64,000 nt of DNA, taken from Platynereis dumerilii. Its lineage: Eukaryota > Annelida > Polychaeta > Phyllodocida > Nereididae. The translations under genes were made by a program, and so were the position numbers. Location of the stretch: NCBI GenBank assembly GCA_026936325.1, contig JAPTHN010000012.1:38016537-38080536 (forward strand), given 5' to 3'. This document shows positions 45,909 through 55,939 of the stretch, piece by piece. The stretch's first letter is position 1. Every line of letters begins with the position of its first letter. The notes beneath the pieces are model-generated. The model made no database searches and was not told the DNA's origin. It saw nothing but the letters and a program-made list of their open reading frames with translations.

Positions 45909-45960
45909 AGAGTATACTGTTGCTTGATAGCCACATTAGGGTAAAGTTCAAGCATTAGCT
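45909..45960. repeat. 52-bp target-site duplication of full LINE (left)
   Basis: Identical over all 52 bases to 51399-51450. It directly abuts the AGGATAGGATAGGATA tail of the LINE. Confidence 0.95.
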
Positions 45961-46284
45961 AGGATAGGATAGGATAAATTTATTTTCGCAACATATGTAC
46001 ACACAGGATATAAACATAATTACAATTTGAGAACAATTTCAATAAATGTTGCGTTGGAGGCCACCCGAGCAGATGTAGATACTGCTATAACCAATAGGTG
46101 GGTGGACCCCCTCCCCCTTAGTTACCCCATGTAAGTATCGTAGGTAAAACATAAAGATTAAAATTATAATTACTAATATCAAATAATACCTACTACATTT
46201 TGACACATGATGCATATCATAGGAACATATTTACGCAAATATAATCACACACAAGCATTTAAAAAAAATAAATAAATAAATAAG

Positions 46285-46560
46285 TATCACAACAGTTGAG
46301 GAGGGTCTGGACCGACCGCTACCTACTTCTAGTTGTGACAATGACATAATTAAAATAATGTAAGTAAGAATTATAAGACATGACATGAGCAAATAATTAT
46401 CACAACAGTTGAGGAGGGTCTGGACCGACCGCTACCTACTTCTAGTTGTGACAACGACAAAATTATTATAATGTATGTTAATGCTTATACTACTTGGGCT
46501 TGACCATCCATTTAGTTAGGTTTAGTAGGTGGGTCTGGAACGACCACTGCCTGTCATTGC
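46285..46560 (-). repeat. Tandem repeat in LINE 3' UTR
   Basis: TATCACAACAGTTGAGGAGG, GTCTGGACCGACCGCTACC and TACTTCTAGTTGTGACAA occur at 46285 and again at 46398 (period 113). A third, diverged piece (GGGTCTGGAACGACCACTGC) is near 46530. The AAATAAATAAATAA run sits just before the first unit. Confidence 0.85.
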
Positions 46561-46571
46561 TATACACCTGT

Positions 46572-49430
46572 TTAATAATTTTGAAGTTTGCAATGTGTTA
46601 TACATTTACTGAAAGACTTGATATTTCTTTTATCTTTAATATACTGGGGCAGATTTTGCCATAACTGAGGAGCTCTAGCAAGAAAGCTTTTATTATATAT
46701 GTCTATACTGTGACGAGGTGTTCTTGGATTGTTATTGTTTCTGGTATTATGATGGTGATTTCTGAATTCAAAAATATTTGCTATTCTCTGTGGTAAAATA
46801 TCATTTGTATATCTATATGATATTCTAAGTAAGGAATTTTCTACTAAATCTTCAAATTTTAAGAATCCACCTTTTTTGTAGTACGGCAGGGTTCTGACTC
46901 GACGTTTAACATTTGATACAGCCCTAACTGCATTATTTTGTTTGACTATTAATTTCTTTATAGAACTGGCATTTAACATTGGACCCCAGGCAGATAGGCC
47001 ATAGAGTAGATGGCTTTCTACATTTGTCACATAAATTAATTTTCTTGAAAAGTAAGGTATCATGTTCTTGGCCATATATAGACTATGAGTGCCCATGGTT
47101 AATTTTGATAGCAAGTGTTGACAATGGGTATTCCAATCTAAATGTTGGTCAAGATAAACTCCAAGAAATTTTACACTGGTGGTTTGCTTCACAACGGCTC
47201 CTCCAATTTGGAGGTTACCTTGATAGTTGGCAAGTTTTTTCTTTGGTTTGAACAGTACATAGAATGACTTATCTACATTCAAAGAGAGGGAATTTTTACT
47301 AAACCATTTGGTAAGTCGTTTCAAATCCTCATTCATTTTTCTGAACATAAATCTCAAATTTTTTCCTGATATGAAAATTGTTGTGTCATCTGCAAACATT
47401 ATACTGCTTGCAAATTTCAGACATTTGGGCATATCATTAGCAACTATGATATAGAGTAAAGGGCCTAACACTGATCCCTGTGGGGTTCCAAAAGAAACTG
47501 AAAAATCATCAGATAACACATTATTTATATTTACTTTGAGCAATCTATTACTTAAATAGCTCTTGATCCAGTCTAAGGCTATTCCTCTTACCCCATATAG
47601 TTCTAATTTCTGGAAAAGTGTTTCATGTTTGATGCAGTCAAATGCTTTGGTCATATCTAAAAACAATCCTAAGGTATACATGCCATTATTAATGCCATCT
47701 AATATGTTGCCAGTAAGGTCCAGGATTGCATCGGAGGTGCTCCTATGTTGCCTAAAGCCATACTGCCCTTCATATAGAACTTTATGGCGATTCAGAAATT
47801 TGATTAATCGAGTGTGTACTAACTTTTCAAGAACTTTTGATATTACAGGTAGTAATGATATGGGCCTGTAATTACCAATCTCACATTTGTTTTTTGCTTT
47901 ATACAGAGGTTTGACAATCGCCAGTTTCATGTCATCAGGAAATTCACCACTAGATAAAGATTTGTTGAAAATGATATGAAGTGCTGGCAAAATGCTTTTA
48001 TGAATGGCTTTAAGCATAATATTCGACAGTCCATCATGGCCTTTACTGTTCTTTGACTTCAATCTAAGTACAATTTTTTCAATCTCTTTCTCTGTAGTTG
48101 GATAAAAGAAGCAAGTCTCATTAATTCTAGATGACCTATCACTTACACAATCTTCAACATCATTATCTATTTTTTCAGCAAGTTTTTTACCGACTTCGCT
48201 ATAATACTTCCCAAATGCATTACCTATTTTGAGTTTATCTGTTTCCCTCACACCATTAATTATCATTTCCTCACTGATATCCTTCTTATTATTCAATTTT
48301 CCTGTAATTCTATTCAAAATATTCCACATTTTTTTGGAATTTTTTTGATTGTCAGTGATCAGCTTATGGTAGTAGCTGTGCTTAGCTTGCCTTCGCAGTT
48401 TGTTGTACAGTTGTCTGTACTTCTTATATCTCAAAAATTCTGCACTATCACGTGGAAGACGACAGACATCTTTGTACAATTTTAAGCATTTAACAGATGA
48501 CGTTTTTAAACCTGGCGTAAACCAAGGATCTCTAGGTTTGTATTTTTTCTTCCCTTTGAAGGTCTTGACTGGAGCATAAAAGTCAAAAGCCTGTTTTATT
48601 TCGGAATTCAGGGCTTTACTTGCTTCATTGACTGACATATGTTCAATGAACCTCCAATTAATGTTGCGTAGTGCACCATTAATATTACGTAGCACATTGT
48701 CATCTATTTTACGACACACAATCATTTCCCCATCAGTTGTCCTAACTGAACAATTCTGAATTTCTACAAGACACATAAAATGGTCTGAGATATCAGCTTT
48801 TATAATGTATGATTTGGTAGAAGTAAAGATTTCAGCATTTACATAAATGTTATCAATCAGAGTAGCAGTACTGTGTGTTATGCGAGTTGGTTTTGTAATA
48901 GTCGGAATTAATTGATTAACTATGTTAAGTTCAAATAGTTTCTTGGTGTTACCATGGACATTTATTTTTAAGAAATCAAGATTTTGATCAGTTCCCAGAA
49001 TGGCCTTTTTGTTTTCTGCTTTTATATTTTCAACAATGCCTGAGTAGTTATCAAGAAAATCTTTTTCATTTGTCCCAGGTACTCTATATATTTCACCAAT
49101 TATATAATTGGGCTTACTTTTTCTTGGGACCTCTATAAAAATTGACTCAAACTTTCCTTCGTCAAACACAGATAAATCTTCTCTCTCTTGATACCTGATA
49201 TGCTTTCCTATCAGAATTGCCACACCACCTTTTGTCTTTGTCTTTCTATGTTTGGAGATCATATCATAATTTGGAAAATCAATCTTGTTGAAGTTCCTAT
49301 CATTTAGAAAAGTTTCACACAATAAAACTATATCAGGAAGTAAATTTTTGTCTTTCAATATTCCTAATAAATCAGTGAGATCTTCACTTTTGTTTGGTAG
49401 ACTATGTATATTTAAGTGTGCAATTTTCAT
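46572..49430 (-). CDS. LINE ORF2: endonuclease-reverse transcriptase
   Basis: The frame is open from 49538, but codons before 49430 contain no ATG. The first Met starts MKIAHLNIHSLPNK, exactly where LINE endonucleases begin, giving 952 residues. Numbering from the open-frame start (subtract 36 for Met-based): endonuclease about 37-262 with HLNIHSL, LLCET (Glu75), GGVAI, PGTNE, GTDQN in place of the usual GDFN (182-186), LIDN and SDH (251-253). RT about 480-780 has SKGHDGLS, GNYRPISLLPVISKVLEKL, YGFRQHRST, LDMTKAFD, GTPQGSVLGP and catalytic FADD (715-718). The C-terminal region has YGLSAWGP and LARAPQLWQNLP. All catalytic blocks look intact except the variant GTDQN, which may be normal for this family. 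Confidence 0.95.
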   Translation of the reverse strand: MKIAHLNIHSLPNKSEDLTDLLGILKDKNLLPDIVLLCETFLNDRNFNKIDFPNYDMISKHRKTKTKGGVAILIGKHIRYQEREDLSVFDEGKFESIFIEVPRKSKPNYIIGEIYRVPGTNEKDFLDNYSGIVENIKAENKKAILGTDQNLDFLKINVHGNTKKLFELNIVNQLIPTITKPTRITHSTATLIDNIYVNAEIFTSTKSYIIKADISDHFMCLVEIQNCSVRTTDGEMIVCRKIDDNVLRNINGALRNINWRFIEHMSVNEASKALNSEIKQAFDFYAPVKTFKGKKKYKPRDPWFTPGLKTSSVKCLKLYKDVCRLPRDSAEFLRYKKYRQLYNKLRRQAKHSYYHKLITDNQKNSKKMWNILNRITGKLNNKKDISEEMIINGVRETDKLKIGNAFGKYYSEVGKKLAEKIDNDVEDCVSDRSSRINETCFFYPTTEKEIEKIVLRLKSKNSKGHDGLSNIMLKAIHKSILPALHIIFNKSLSSGEFPDDMKLAIVKPLYKAKNKCEIGNYRPISLLPVISKVLEKLVHTRLIKFLNRHKVLYEGQYGFRQHRSTSDAILDLTGNILDGINNGMYTLGLFLDMTKAFDCIKHETLFQKLELYGVRGIALDWIKSYLSNRLLKVNINNVLSDDFSVSFGTPQGSVLGPLLYIIVANDMPKCLKFASSIMFADDTTIFISGKNLRFMFRKMNEDLKRLTKWFSKNSLSLNVDKSFYVLFKPKKKLANYQGNLQIGGAVVKQTTSVKFLGVYLDQHLDWNTHCQHLLSKLTMGTHSLYMAKNMIPYFSRKLIYVTNVESHLLYGLSAWGPMLNASSIKKLIVKQNNAVRAVSNVKRRVRTLPYYKKGGFLKFEDLVENSLLRISYRYTNDILPQRIANIFEFRNHHHNTRNNNNPRTPRHSIDIYNKSFLARAPQLWQNLPQYIKDKRNIKSFSKCITHCKLQNY

Positions 49431-49629
49431 AGAATTTTGCACGACTGGATATACTGCAGCATCATCATAAACATCAAGATAACTACAATCTGACAAAAAA
49501 GCATCATCTACATCAATTAAGTCTGTGAGATCATTCACTGACTAATTCATCATTTTATACAAAAATGCTTGGTCAAAATATTAAACTGAGTCAAAAGACA
49601 CAGAACGCAATGATAAAGACATTTGATAA

Positions 49630-50952
49630 TTATGTTTTGAAATGTTCTCGTATTTCCATCAGTACATCTCCCAGCAGGTTGTTGCCCTCCCAGTTCGTAT
49701 CCAAGACGTTGGGATCATTCAGAGACTTTCCCACTCCCCAGAATTTGTCCCTTGATGCCTCTCCAATAACTTTTGCTTCAGTTTCCAAAAGGGCTTTTAA
49801 TGCATGTCCATTTTGGGAGAATTTGGCAAGACAACATTCATGTGCAATCCTACGGGCATTTTCTTCCCACTGTGGTCTTACAAAGTCCTTGACCTGACTT
49901 CCCATTTTTTTAATGTCATACGGATTGATACTTTGCATGATCTTATGATGAGTCACATCATCTTTGAATAGTTGAGCTTTACTTGCCTGAATGTACTGTT
50001 CATTGCAAAAGTATTTCACATTGTCTTTGAAAAATGGGGCATAATGGAAGTTGCTGAAAGGCGATCCCTGAGTAAAGAACATAATGACTTCATCATTTTC
50101 CCTTTCAGCTGCTGCTCTGGGTTGTAGATCTCTGGGCAGTCGTTCCAAATTGTTAATGGGTTCGATGGTGAACCTTTTCCCATCAATGATAAGTTCATCC
50201 ACAACCATTCGACACTTTCCCCTATACTGAGGCATTTTCCTGGCTTTGTTGAATATGGGTCGTAGAAAACGTCTTCTGTTTTCAATTTCAGGAGGGAAAT
50301 CCTCCCTGACAAACACCTCTGCGGGCAATTGCATTCTATTGTGCATCAAAAGTTCAATATCACTGAAGGAATGAAAATGGACTACCACTGGACGATTTTG
50401 CCCTCTAATGAAATGTCCAACTCTCTGCAGCTTTCTGATTGGAACATTTGAACCACAGTTGTTAAAAACCATCATATGATTCAATACACTCACTATTTTC
50501 TGGTGTAACATGTTACTATCTTCACCAAAGGTTTCAACAATTCCATCAAAAACCAGATTATGTTCTCTCAGCTTCATTTCAGTTTTTAAGCTGTTTTCTA
50601 CAATATAAGTACATTGGGCCTTTAGCTTTTTGTTTTCATTCTCAAGGCAGTCAACCTGTGTTTTCATTGCAATTGCTTCAGATCTAGCAACAGCCATTTG
50701 CTTCTTACAGTCTTCAACCTCTTTTATATGAAAATCCAAGCTATTTTGCAGTTCATTGTATTGCTCATGCACTTTCTCAATAGCAGTGAAAATAGCTTTG
50801 AACCAGTCTATGTCAGGTGCATCATCAGCTGGCCTTACAAACTTATAATTTAGGTTTGTAAAAAGTCTCTTGTTTTCAGGTGACTCACCTGTAGATGACT
50901 GATCAGACCGGGGTCGTTTCCTAGGATCATTCTGTGTAGGAGTATCACCCAT
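49630..50952 (-). CDS. LINE ORF1: coiled coil, L1-ORF1-like region, NADAR domain
   Basis: 440 residues, start ATG at 50952. Residues 1-30 are basic and disordered (RKRPRSD). About 50-125 is a coiled coil with heptad-like spacing. About 126-270 resembles the RRM plus C-terminal domain of L1 ORF1 proteins (LREHNLVFDGI, VFVREDFPPEIENRRRFLRP, LIIDGKRFT), which bind the element's RNA. Residues 287-438 form a NADAR domain: FFTQGSPFSNF (292-302), CNEQY (316-320), KFSQN (377-381), EASRDKFWGVG (398-408), WEGNNLLGDVLMEIRE (421-436). Those blocks are the family's conserved ones, including the Glu of the NEQ block and the WG.G turn. NADAR enzymes cleave ADP-ribose N-glycosidic bonds. A fusion to ORF1 is unusual to me; ORF1 C-termini more often carry zinc knuckles or esterases. 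Confidence 0.93.
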   Translation of the reverse strand: MGDTPTQNDPRKRPRSDQSSTGESPENKRLFTNLNYKFVRPADDAPDIDWFKAIFTAIEKVHEQYNELQNSLDFHIKEVEDCKKQMAVARSEAIAMKTQVDCLENENKKLKAQCTYIVENSLKTEMKLREHNLVFDGIVETFGEDSNMLHQKIVSVLNHMMVFNNCGSNVPIRKLQRVGHFIRGQNRPVVVHFHSFSDIELLMHNRMQLPAEVFVREDFPPEIENRRRFLRPIFNKARKMPQYRGKCRMVVDELIIDGKRFTIEPINNLERLPRDLQPRAAAERENDEVIMFFTQGSPFSNFHYAPFFKDNVKYFCNEQYIQASKAQLFKDDVTHHKIMQSINPYDIKKMGSQVKDFVRPQWEENARRIAHECCLAKFSQNGHALKALLETEAKVIGEASRDKFWGVGKSLNDPNVLDTNWEGNNLLGDVLMEIREHFKT

Positions 50953-51398
50953 ATTTCTGGCAGATATCTTCTTAATGCAGAGAGTTATTAACGAAATACT
51001 CCAGATTCAGTAAATCCAGGAAAAAAAAATCCATGTCTCCACCCTTTCATTTGATAAAACAAAGAGCCAGGTAGCTGTGAACAAAGCAACCTTACACCTG
51101 AGACAAAGGCCCATTGTATTGCATTGTAGTATTTTCCATTGAAATTGAAAGTCAATGAAGCATGCAATATGGGAAATGCTTGAAAATGAGCGAAAATGAA
51201 ATAAGATAACTAAAATCATAATTTCCAGGTGAAATTATTTTCAAATTCACAAATGGTTTGCATATCCACCCAGCTAATATATTCATACATGATATATCCA
51301 AATTTGGCCAAAATAAAAGGCCCAGAAAAGCGGAAAAATCCACATTATACAGGAGCAATCTGACCAGTGTGCACACACAGCCACTCCCTTGATTTTCA
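50953..51398 (-). promoter_or_regulatory. 5' UTR / presumed internal promoter of full LINE
   Basis: 446 bp between the right target duplication and the ORF1 ATG. Full-length LINEs are usually transcribed from an internal promoter here. I see no definite motif, only that it is AT-rich and non-coding. Confidence 0.5.
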
Positions 51399-51450
51399 AG
51401 AGTATACTGTTGCTTGATAGCCACATTAGGGTAAAGTTCAAGCATTAGCT
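51399..51450. repeat. 52-bp target-site duplication of full LINE (right)
   Basis: Identical to 45909-45960, at the 5' end of the LINE. Confidence 0.95.
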
Positions 51451-51829
51451 AAAGTTACCACAAAGCTCTCTCAATGTCTCAGCCACAGTACGTCACGTTT
51501 TGGTGTACGTCCCATTTTTGGGCCTCACATATTTGACCTGATATCGAAAGATGCGTTGGAGAGTTATTAGTTTTGAAGACATAGACATCGCCACAAGGCC
51601 AATCATTAGTAACAAAAGCATTTTTGTATTGCAGGCCTGAATTACAGCCTATGTCTTGAGTGGGAAAAATTGTAGAATATGCCATGTTTTGTAGTACTTC
51701 ACAATGGGAGTAGATACATATCTCAACACACAGGAGGTATTAAGCTCTGAAACTTCTGTGGTTAGTGCCTAGGATGGTCCTCTTTGACTTGGTGTTTAAC
51801 ATTGAATATTACAAGACACTTTATTTTGC

Positions 51830-52250
51830 AACCTGTGGTGGCCAGAATCTGTATGCATTCCCATGCTACAAGCCATAGCTGACAATGTACTCCATAAAAC
51901 TATGTTACTTTATAGAGGTGCATCTGGCTGGAATAAGTTGCCAGTTAAGCTGAAAGATTTTCACAATATCAATAATTGTAAAAGATACCTAAAGTGCCAT
52001 ATTAAAGATCAAAGAGAGTTAGTTAGTTGATGTTTCACGCCCAATCAGCATCGGTGGGGAGGATCAGAGAGAAAGGTGATGAAGTGCTATTGAAATACAG
52101 TTCATTGCTAATGGTTCTCATACTTCACATCTTACTTTATATTGTGAAATGCTTATGTTATCTGCTTTTATTATTGTAATTGCTTTATTTTTTTATTGTT
52201 ATTGCTTTATTGTTTCATTGTTATGGCTATGTTGAAAATAGTTTTGCAAA
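51830..52250 (+). pseudogene. LINE C-terminal fragment, plus strand
   Basis: Translation ESVCIPMLQAIADN, then YRGASGWNKLPVKLKDFHNI and a stop at 52028. A GA-x-WN-x-LP block followed by a short basic end is the usual C-terminus of CR1/L2-like ORF2. A T-rich 3' UTR follows. No tail or TSD identified. Confidence 0.7.
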
Positions 52251-52902
52251 CTGAACTGTCAGGTCTCCACTCGTTAGGAGGTGGACTCTTGTTACGACCT
52301 GAGACACTCCAAGTGGTAATATTTCCTACAAATATCAGTAATTTCATCAGGAGATGTAATGGACATTAGAAGTTAACTCCCACTTACCTGTTGAGTCAGG
52401 TTATAATGTTTGTGAAGCTTTCAAAATAAGAGAAATGTGACTTTGAACAGGTCATGCGTCATTAAAATGGTGGATTTGTCGAAAGAAATTTCAAAACAAA
52501 ATATTCAATAGAACTTTTCAACCACTTCTACCTAAGTTATTACAACATATTTGACATCAGAAGAAGGCAAATATTCTCTAGTGTACAGAACCTTTATCGC
52601 TTTTAAAATCACTTGAACCATTAAAACGCTATAGCCCAGAACGTTGAAGCATGTCAGTCAGAATCAGCGGAGGATCCGGAGTCGGTGTAGCGGAGTCGGT
52701 ATAGCAATATCGTGAAGAGAAGAAATCAGCCCCTCTGCACATTCCTAATCATGGTTTATTTTTTCAGATAGTTATTTTAGTTCATGTGCTATGCTTTAGA
52801 CGCCTTACTTGGGGTTTTTGAGTGCTTCTCAGGAAATGCCAAGCAGATGTCATTCTCAACCTTAGCAGTAATGTACAAATAGCATATTGCAAAATGATGT
52901 AG

Positions 52903-53165
52903 TTTGTGATCGCAACTAGTTTCAATGTACCCTTAAAAAAGCAAAAACCAAGCTTGTTGTCATTCAGATTAGTTGCTAAATCGTGGTATCCTTGTATTAG
53001 AGCCGGTACTGGGCAAGCAAAAGATCCCTCACATTGGGTAAACGTGTAACATGTTGAGGGCTCACGCCCTCTCTCTCATTTCATCAATGTAACCTTATGA
53101 GTAGCCACAACAGGCCACACAGGACTGTGCTTACCATTATCTATCGTTTAATCCATCTATCTATT
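52903..53165 (+). mobile_element. SINE family B, 5'-truncated copy
   Basis: TCAATGTACCCTT, GTCATTCAGATTAGTTGCTA, TACTGGGCAAGCAAAAGATC, TGTAACATGTTGAGGGCTCA and CCTCTCTCTC match 55940-56275. The tRNA head is missing. The tail is (ATCT)-rich (53140-53170). Confidence 0.8.
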
Positions 53166-53174
53166 CATCATTCT

Positions 53175-54403
53175 TATGCTAATTCCAAGTCACTTTGATT
53201 CATGGACCAGAAATCTTCCTGTGTTGTAATTTTGTTACATTTAAGATGAGCTGGCTCATAAAAGGACAACAAATGTCCAGAACATGCCTATATATATACT
53301 TTTCTTAATTCTTTGGTGAATTTCACTTGGAAACACAAGTAGAAGGTGGGATTTTTATAGGAATTTTAAAAGAAAAAATGTCTGTTTTTGCTGTTGGGAT
53401 TTCATATTGATTATTTGGATTTATGTCAAAAATGTCAACATACGTCATTAGAGGAACTAGTCAGAATCGTTTTGCAACAAACCCCATTATAATCGGTTAA
53501 GTAGTAGAAAAGTTACAGACGTTTTACTAAAAAACATCAATTTTGAGAAAAGCCTTAAAAACCTTCCCTTTAGTCTACATATTTCAATTAGTGGGGGAGG
53601 CCCAAAGGTGCCCATATCTCAATAAGTATACCAAATAAATTAGATCTGTTTGAAACATTGTATAGTGATATGCTTCTGTGATGATATATCATAAAATAGA
53701 AAAATTCGACACTTTTGACCTGCGTCGCAAAATGGACCAGTTCATGACGCATGACCAACAAGGAGTCCATCTGTTTTTTCACCGAAAAATCATGGACTCG
53801 AAAGTGTGCAACTCCATTCCTTTTCTTTTGTTGCACAGCACCCATGCTTTCCACAACATTTGTTCCGGCACTGAATGCTGGTTTGGAAAGTCTGTTTGAA
53901 ATCCCCACAAAGTCCAATAATCCTTGGTGACTGGCAATAAAATGAGATGAGCTTTTTTCAAAAACGACGTAAGTGTTGAAAATGGAATCCACCTTACGCT
54001 CAACCCTTTAAGTGTCCAGAAATATCTTTTACAATCTTTTGATCTTTTTAGCATACAGCAAGATGTTTTGCTTTTCCTGAGTTCTTATTGGTTGACTGGT
54101 GGTTGAATTTTAAATGCAAAATGTTACAACCTATAGATGCATTATTTGCGTTGAAAATGTATGAAACTCGAAGGTTCAACCCAATAAACAAAAACGTTCA
54201 AGGAAGAATCTGTTCAGGAGGCCACCAAAAGATAATAGACCGTCATGGACTGGTCAATGAGAAACACCTGAGAAAGTTAGAGTCCAACCTAATGGACACC
54301 AAATTCAGCTTATTCACCCCCAAAAAGTGATTATTTTCCCTATTATATGTAGTATTAAATTGCTAATTTAACATGATTTTACCTATTGGTTGTTGCATCT
54401 GCT
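53175..54403. other. Gene-free interval with unassigned frames
   Basis: Overlapping frames of 91-134 codons on the minus strand (53588-54054) and an 80-codon plus-strand frame (54088-54330, with RRFNPINKNVQGRICSGG) show no recognised domain. Two minus-strand frames overlap over the same bases, so at most one is real. They could be remains of a transposon. Confidence 0.4.
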
Positions 54404-54411
54404 GTCATGAT

Positions 54412-54693
54412 CATAGAAATACATAGAACGGACATGAGGCTCCAGCAGATGAAGCTACCAAAGCCACCATCTTGGAACTGCCTGGCAGCCTGGCATTTGG
54501 TAACCGTGACGTCACCAATAATAGTGACAATGGCATCATGTCACATCACAATCAGCCAAACACAACGTCTTGTTGCTCCTTCTGTGATGTCACAATGACG
54601 TCATATCTCAGGGCAGTTCCAATATGGCGGCTTTGGTGAAGTCATCTCGAGGTGGCGTCATGCAGCCTCATGTCCGTTCTATGTATTTCTATG
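54412..54693. mobile_element. hAT-type MITE, 282 bp
   Basis: Ends CATAGAAATACATAGAACGG and CCGTTCTATGTATTTCTATG are perfect inverted repeats of about 30 bp (through GACATGAGGCT). They are flanked by a perfect 8-bp duplication GTCATGAT (54404-54411, 54694-54701). An 8-bp TSD with CA...TG ends fits hAT. The interior has several TGACGTCA-like palindromes and no transposase. Confidence 0.88.
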
Positions 54694-54701
54694 GTCATGA
54701 T

Positions 54702-55684
54702 CACTTACTGACAGACTTTTCTGATAATAGAAACTTTTGGGAGTTGAGAGGTAATGTTCAACACCATTTTGACTTTGTAGCATCGAACTTGAGTCAGAGT
54801 GGTGAACTCCTGTTCAACACCAATGTTTTTCCCTCATTCTAGCCTTTAATTTACTTTCAAATGTGTCACCAGTCAGTCTAGTTGTTACTACTTGTCAGAA
54901 GAACATTTTGATTCATATGATTTTAATAGGGAGGCTTCTTGCCTGATAGGTGGGGTAAGAAGGCCATTTGCAATTTTTTTATACAAAAATGGCTGTAACT
55001 CCTTTATTAAAATTGGTAAACATTTGTTCCACTAGTTATAAGAGGAGTCAAGTGATATCTTCCTGACAGCATTAGCATTCAAATAATTGACCGTAAAAAG
55101 TAGGTCAAATCGCACCTCGAAGTCAAGGTGGGTTGCATGCCCCGTCCTACTCTACACATAAATTATTCATGTAATGAATTAATATGCCAAGGCCTATTCT
55201 CACCTTATAATTAGGCATCGATTTAGGACAATGTTAAACTGTACATATCATAGGCCTATGAATGAAACAAGAAAAGATCATCAAGACAACCTGCGTGGAT
55301 AAGACGGATCTGTGATTTTAATTTAGCTGGTCACAGCTGCACATGGGGGCAGGCTTCTCCTTCTTCTTCTTCTTCGTTTTACATTCAGCCTTTGTTTTAG
55401 ACGAACCTCCTGTTGAGGGAGTTGTGTTATATTTAAAATCCAGGATATAAAACTTCAGGTTAAAATCCAGGTTAAAAACATTTTTATAAAACTGTTTCTA
55501 AAAGAAGAGCTATTTCTAAAAACTACAGCTAAAACAGTTCCTAGCAACGTCTATTTTGTAACAGAAGAGACCCGTGATTTGGTTTGCTCTGGCACTTTCT
55601 GGAGTCTCTAATGAAATCTCCTCCATTGAGGAGAGCGTAGCACCATTCCTCTGGCTTCCATGGGGGAGAGATGTCCTCTTCATA
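54702..55684. other. Gene-free interval
   Basis: No exon, RNA gene or defined repeat recognised. A (CTT)n-like stretch lies near 55360. Confidence 0.5.
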
Positions 55685-55873
55685 CACTCTAAAAAATGCC
55701 GGGACAAAATTGGTTTTTTAGATTCAAAATGGTTTTTTGAAAAACCAAATTTCAATGCAAAACCAAAACGGATTTTTAAAAAAATCCATTTTGGTTTTTT
55801 GCATTGAAATTTGGTTTTTCAAAAAACCATTTTGAATCTAAAAAACCAATTTTGTCTGAATTTTTTTAGAGTG
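55685..55873. mobile_element. Palindromic MITE, family 1 copy 2
   Basis: 189 bp with the same CACTCTAAAAAA ends and arms as 1286-1484 and TA on both sides. Arm-to-arm identity is higher than in copy 1, so this copy is probably younger. Confidence 0.87.
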
Positions 55874-55939
55874 TAGGCAGAGTAGAATCAGATTCTCTGT
55901 GCAGGAGGGTGTGTCTTCCAAGCGATAGGTGATTCTACT

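Larger units (their letters stand above)
45961..51398 (-). mobile_element. Complete LINE with NADAR-bearing ORF1
   Basis: A 5438-bp minus-strand non-LTR retrotransposon between perfect 52-bp duplications. Order on the minus strand: 5' UTR 51398-50953, ORF1 50952-49630, a 91-bp gap, ORF2 starting near 49430, 3' UTR 46571-45961 ending in a (TATCC)n tail. Both ORFs are open throughout. TSDs without a single mismatch and intact frames indicate a very young, possibly active copy. ORF2 has AP endonuclease and RT domains but no RNase H that I can see. It fits the Jockey superfamily (CR1/Crack/Daphne-like). Confidence 0.95.

Noticed and set aside
50016-50312. 98-codon minus-strand frame overlapping ORF1
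   Set aside because: Out-of-frame shadow within the ORF1 coding region, no domain.
45834-51512. TACGTCACGTTTT...GTACGTCCC near both sides of the full LINE
   Set aside because: The two copies lie at different distances from the 52-bp TSDs and are not part of the LINE insertion; likely an older local repeat.
53588-54054. Overlapping minus-strand frames of 91 and 134 codons
   Set aside because: Different frames over the same bases, no recognised motif, no splice support.
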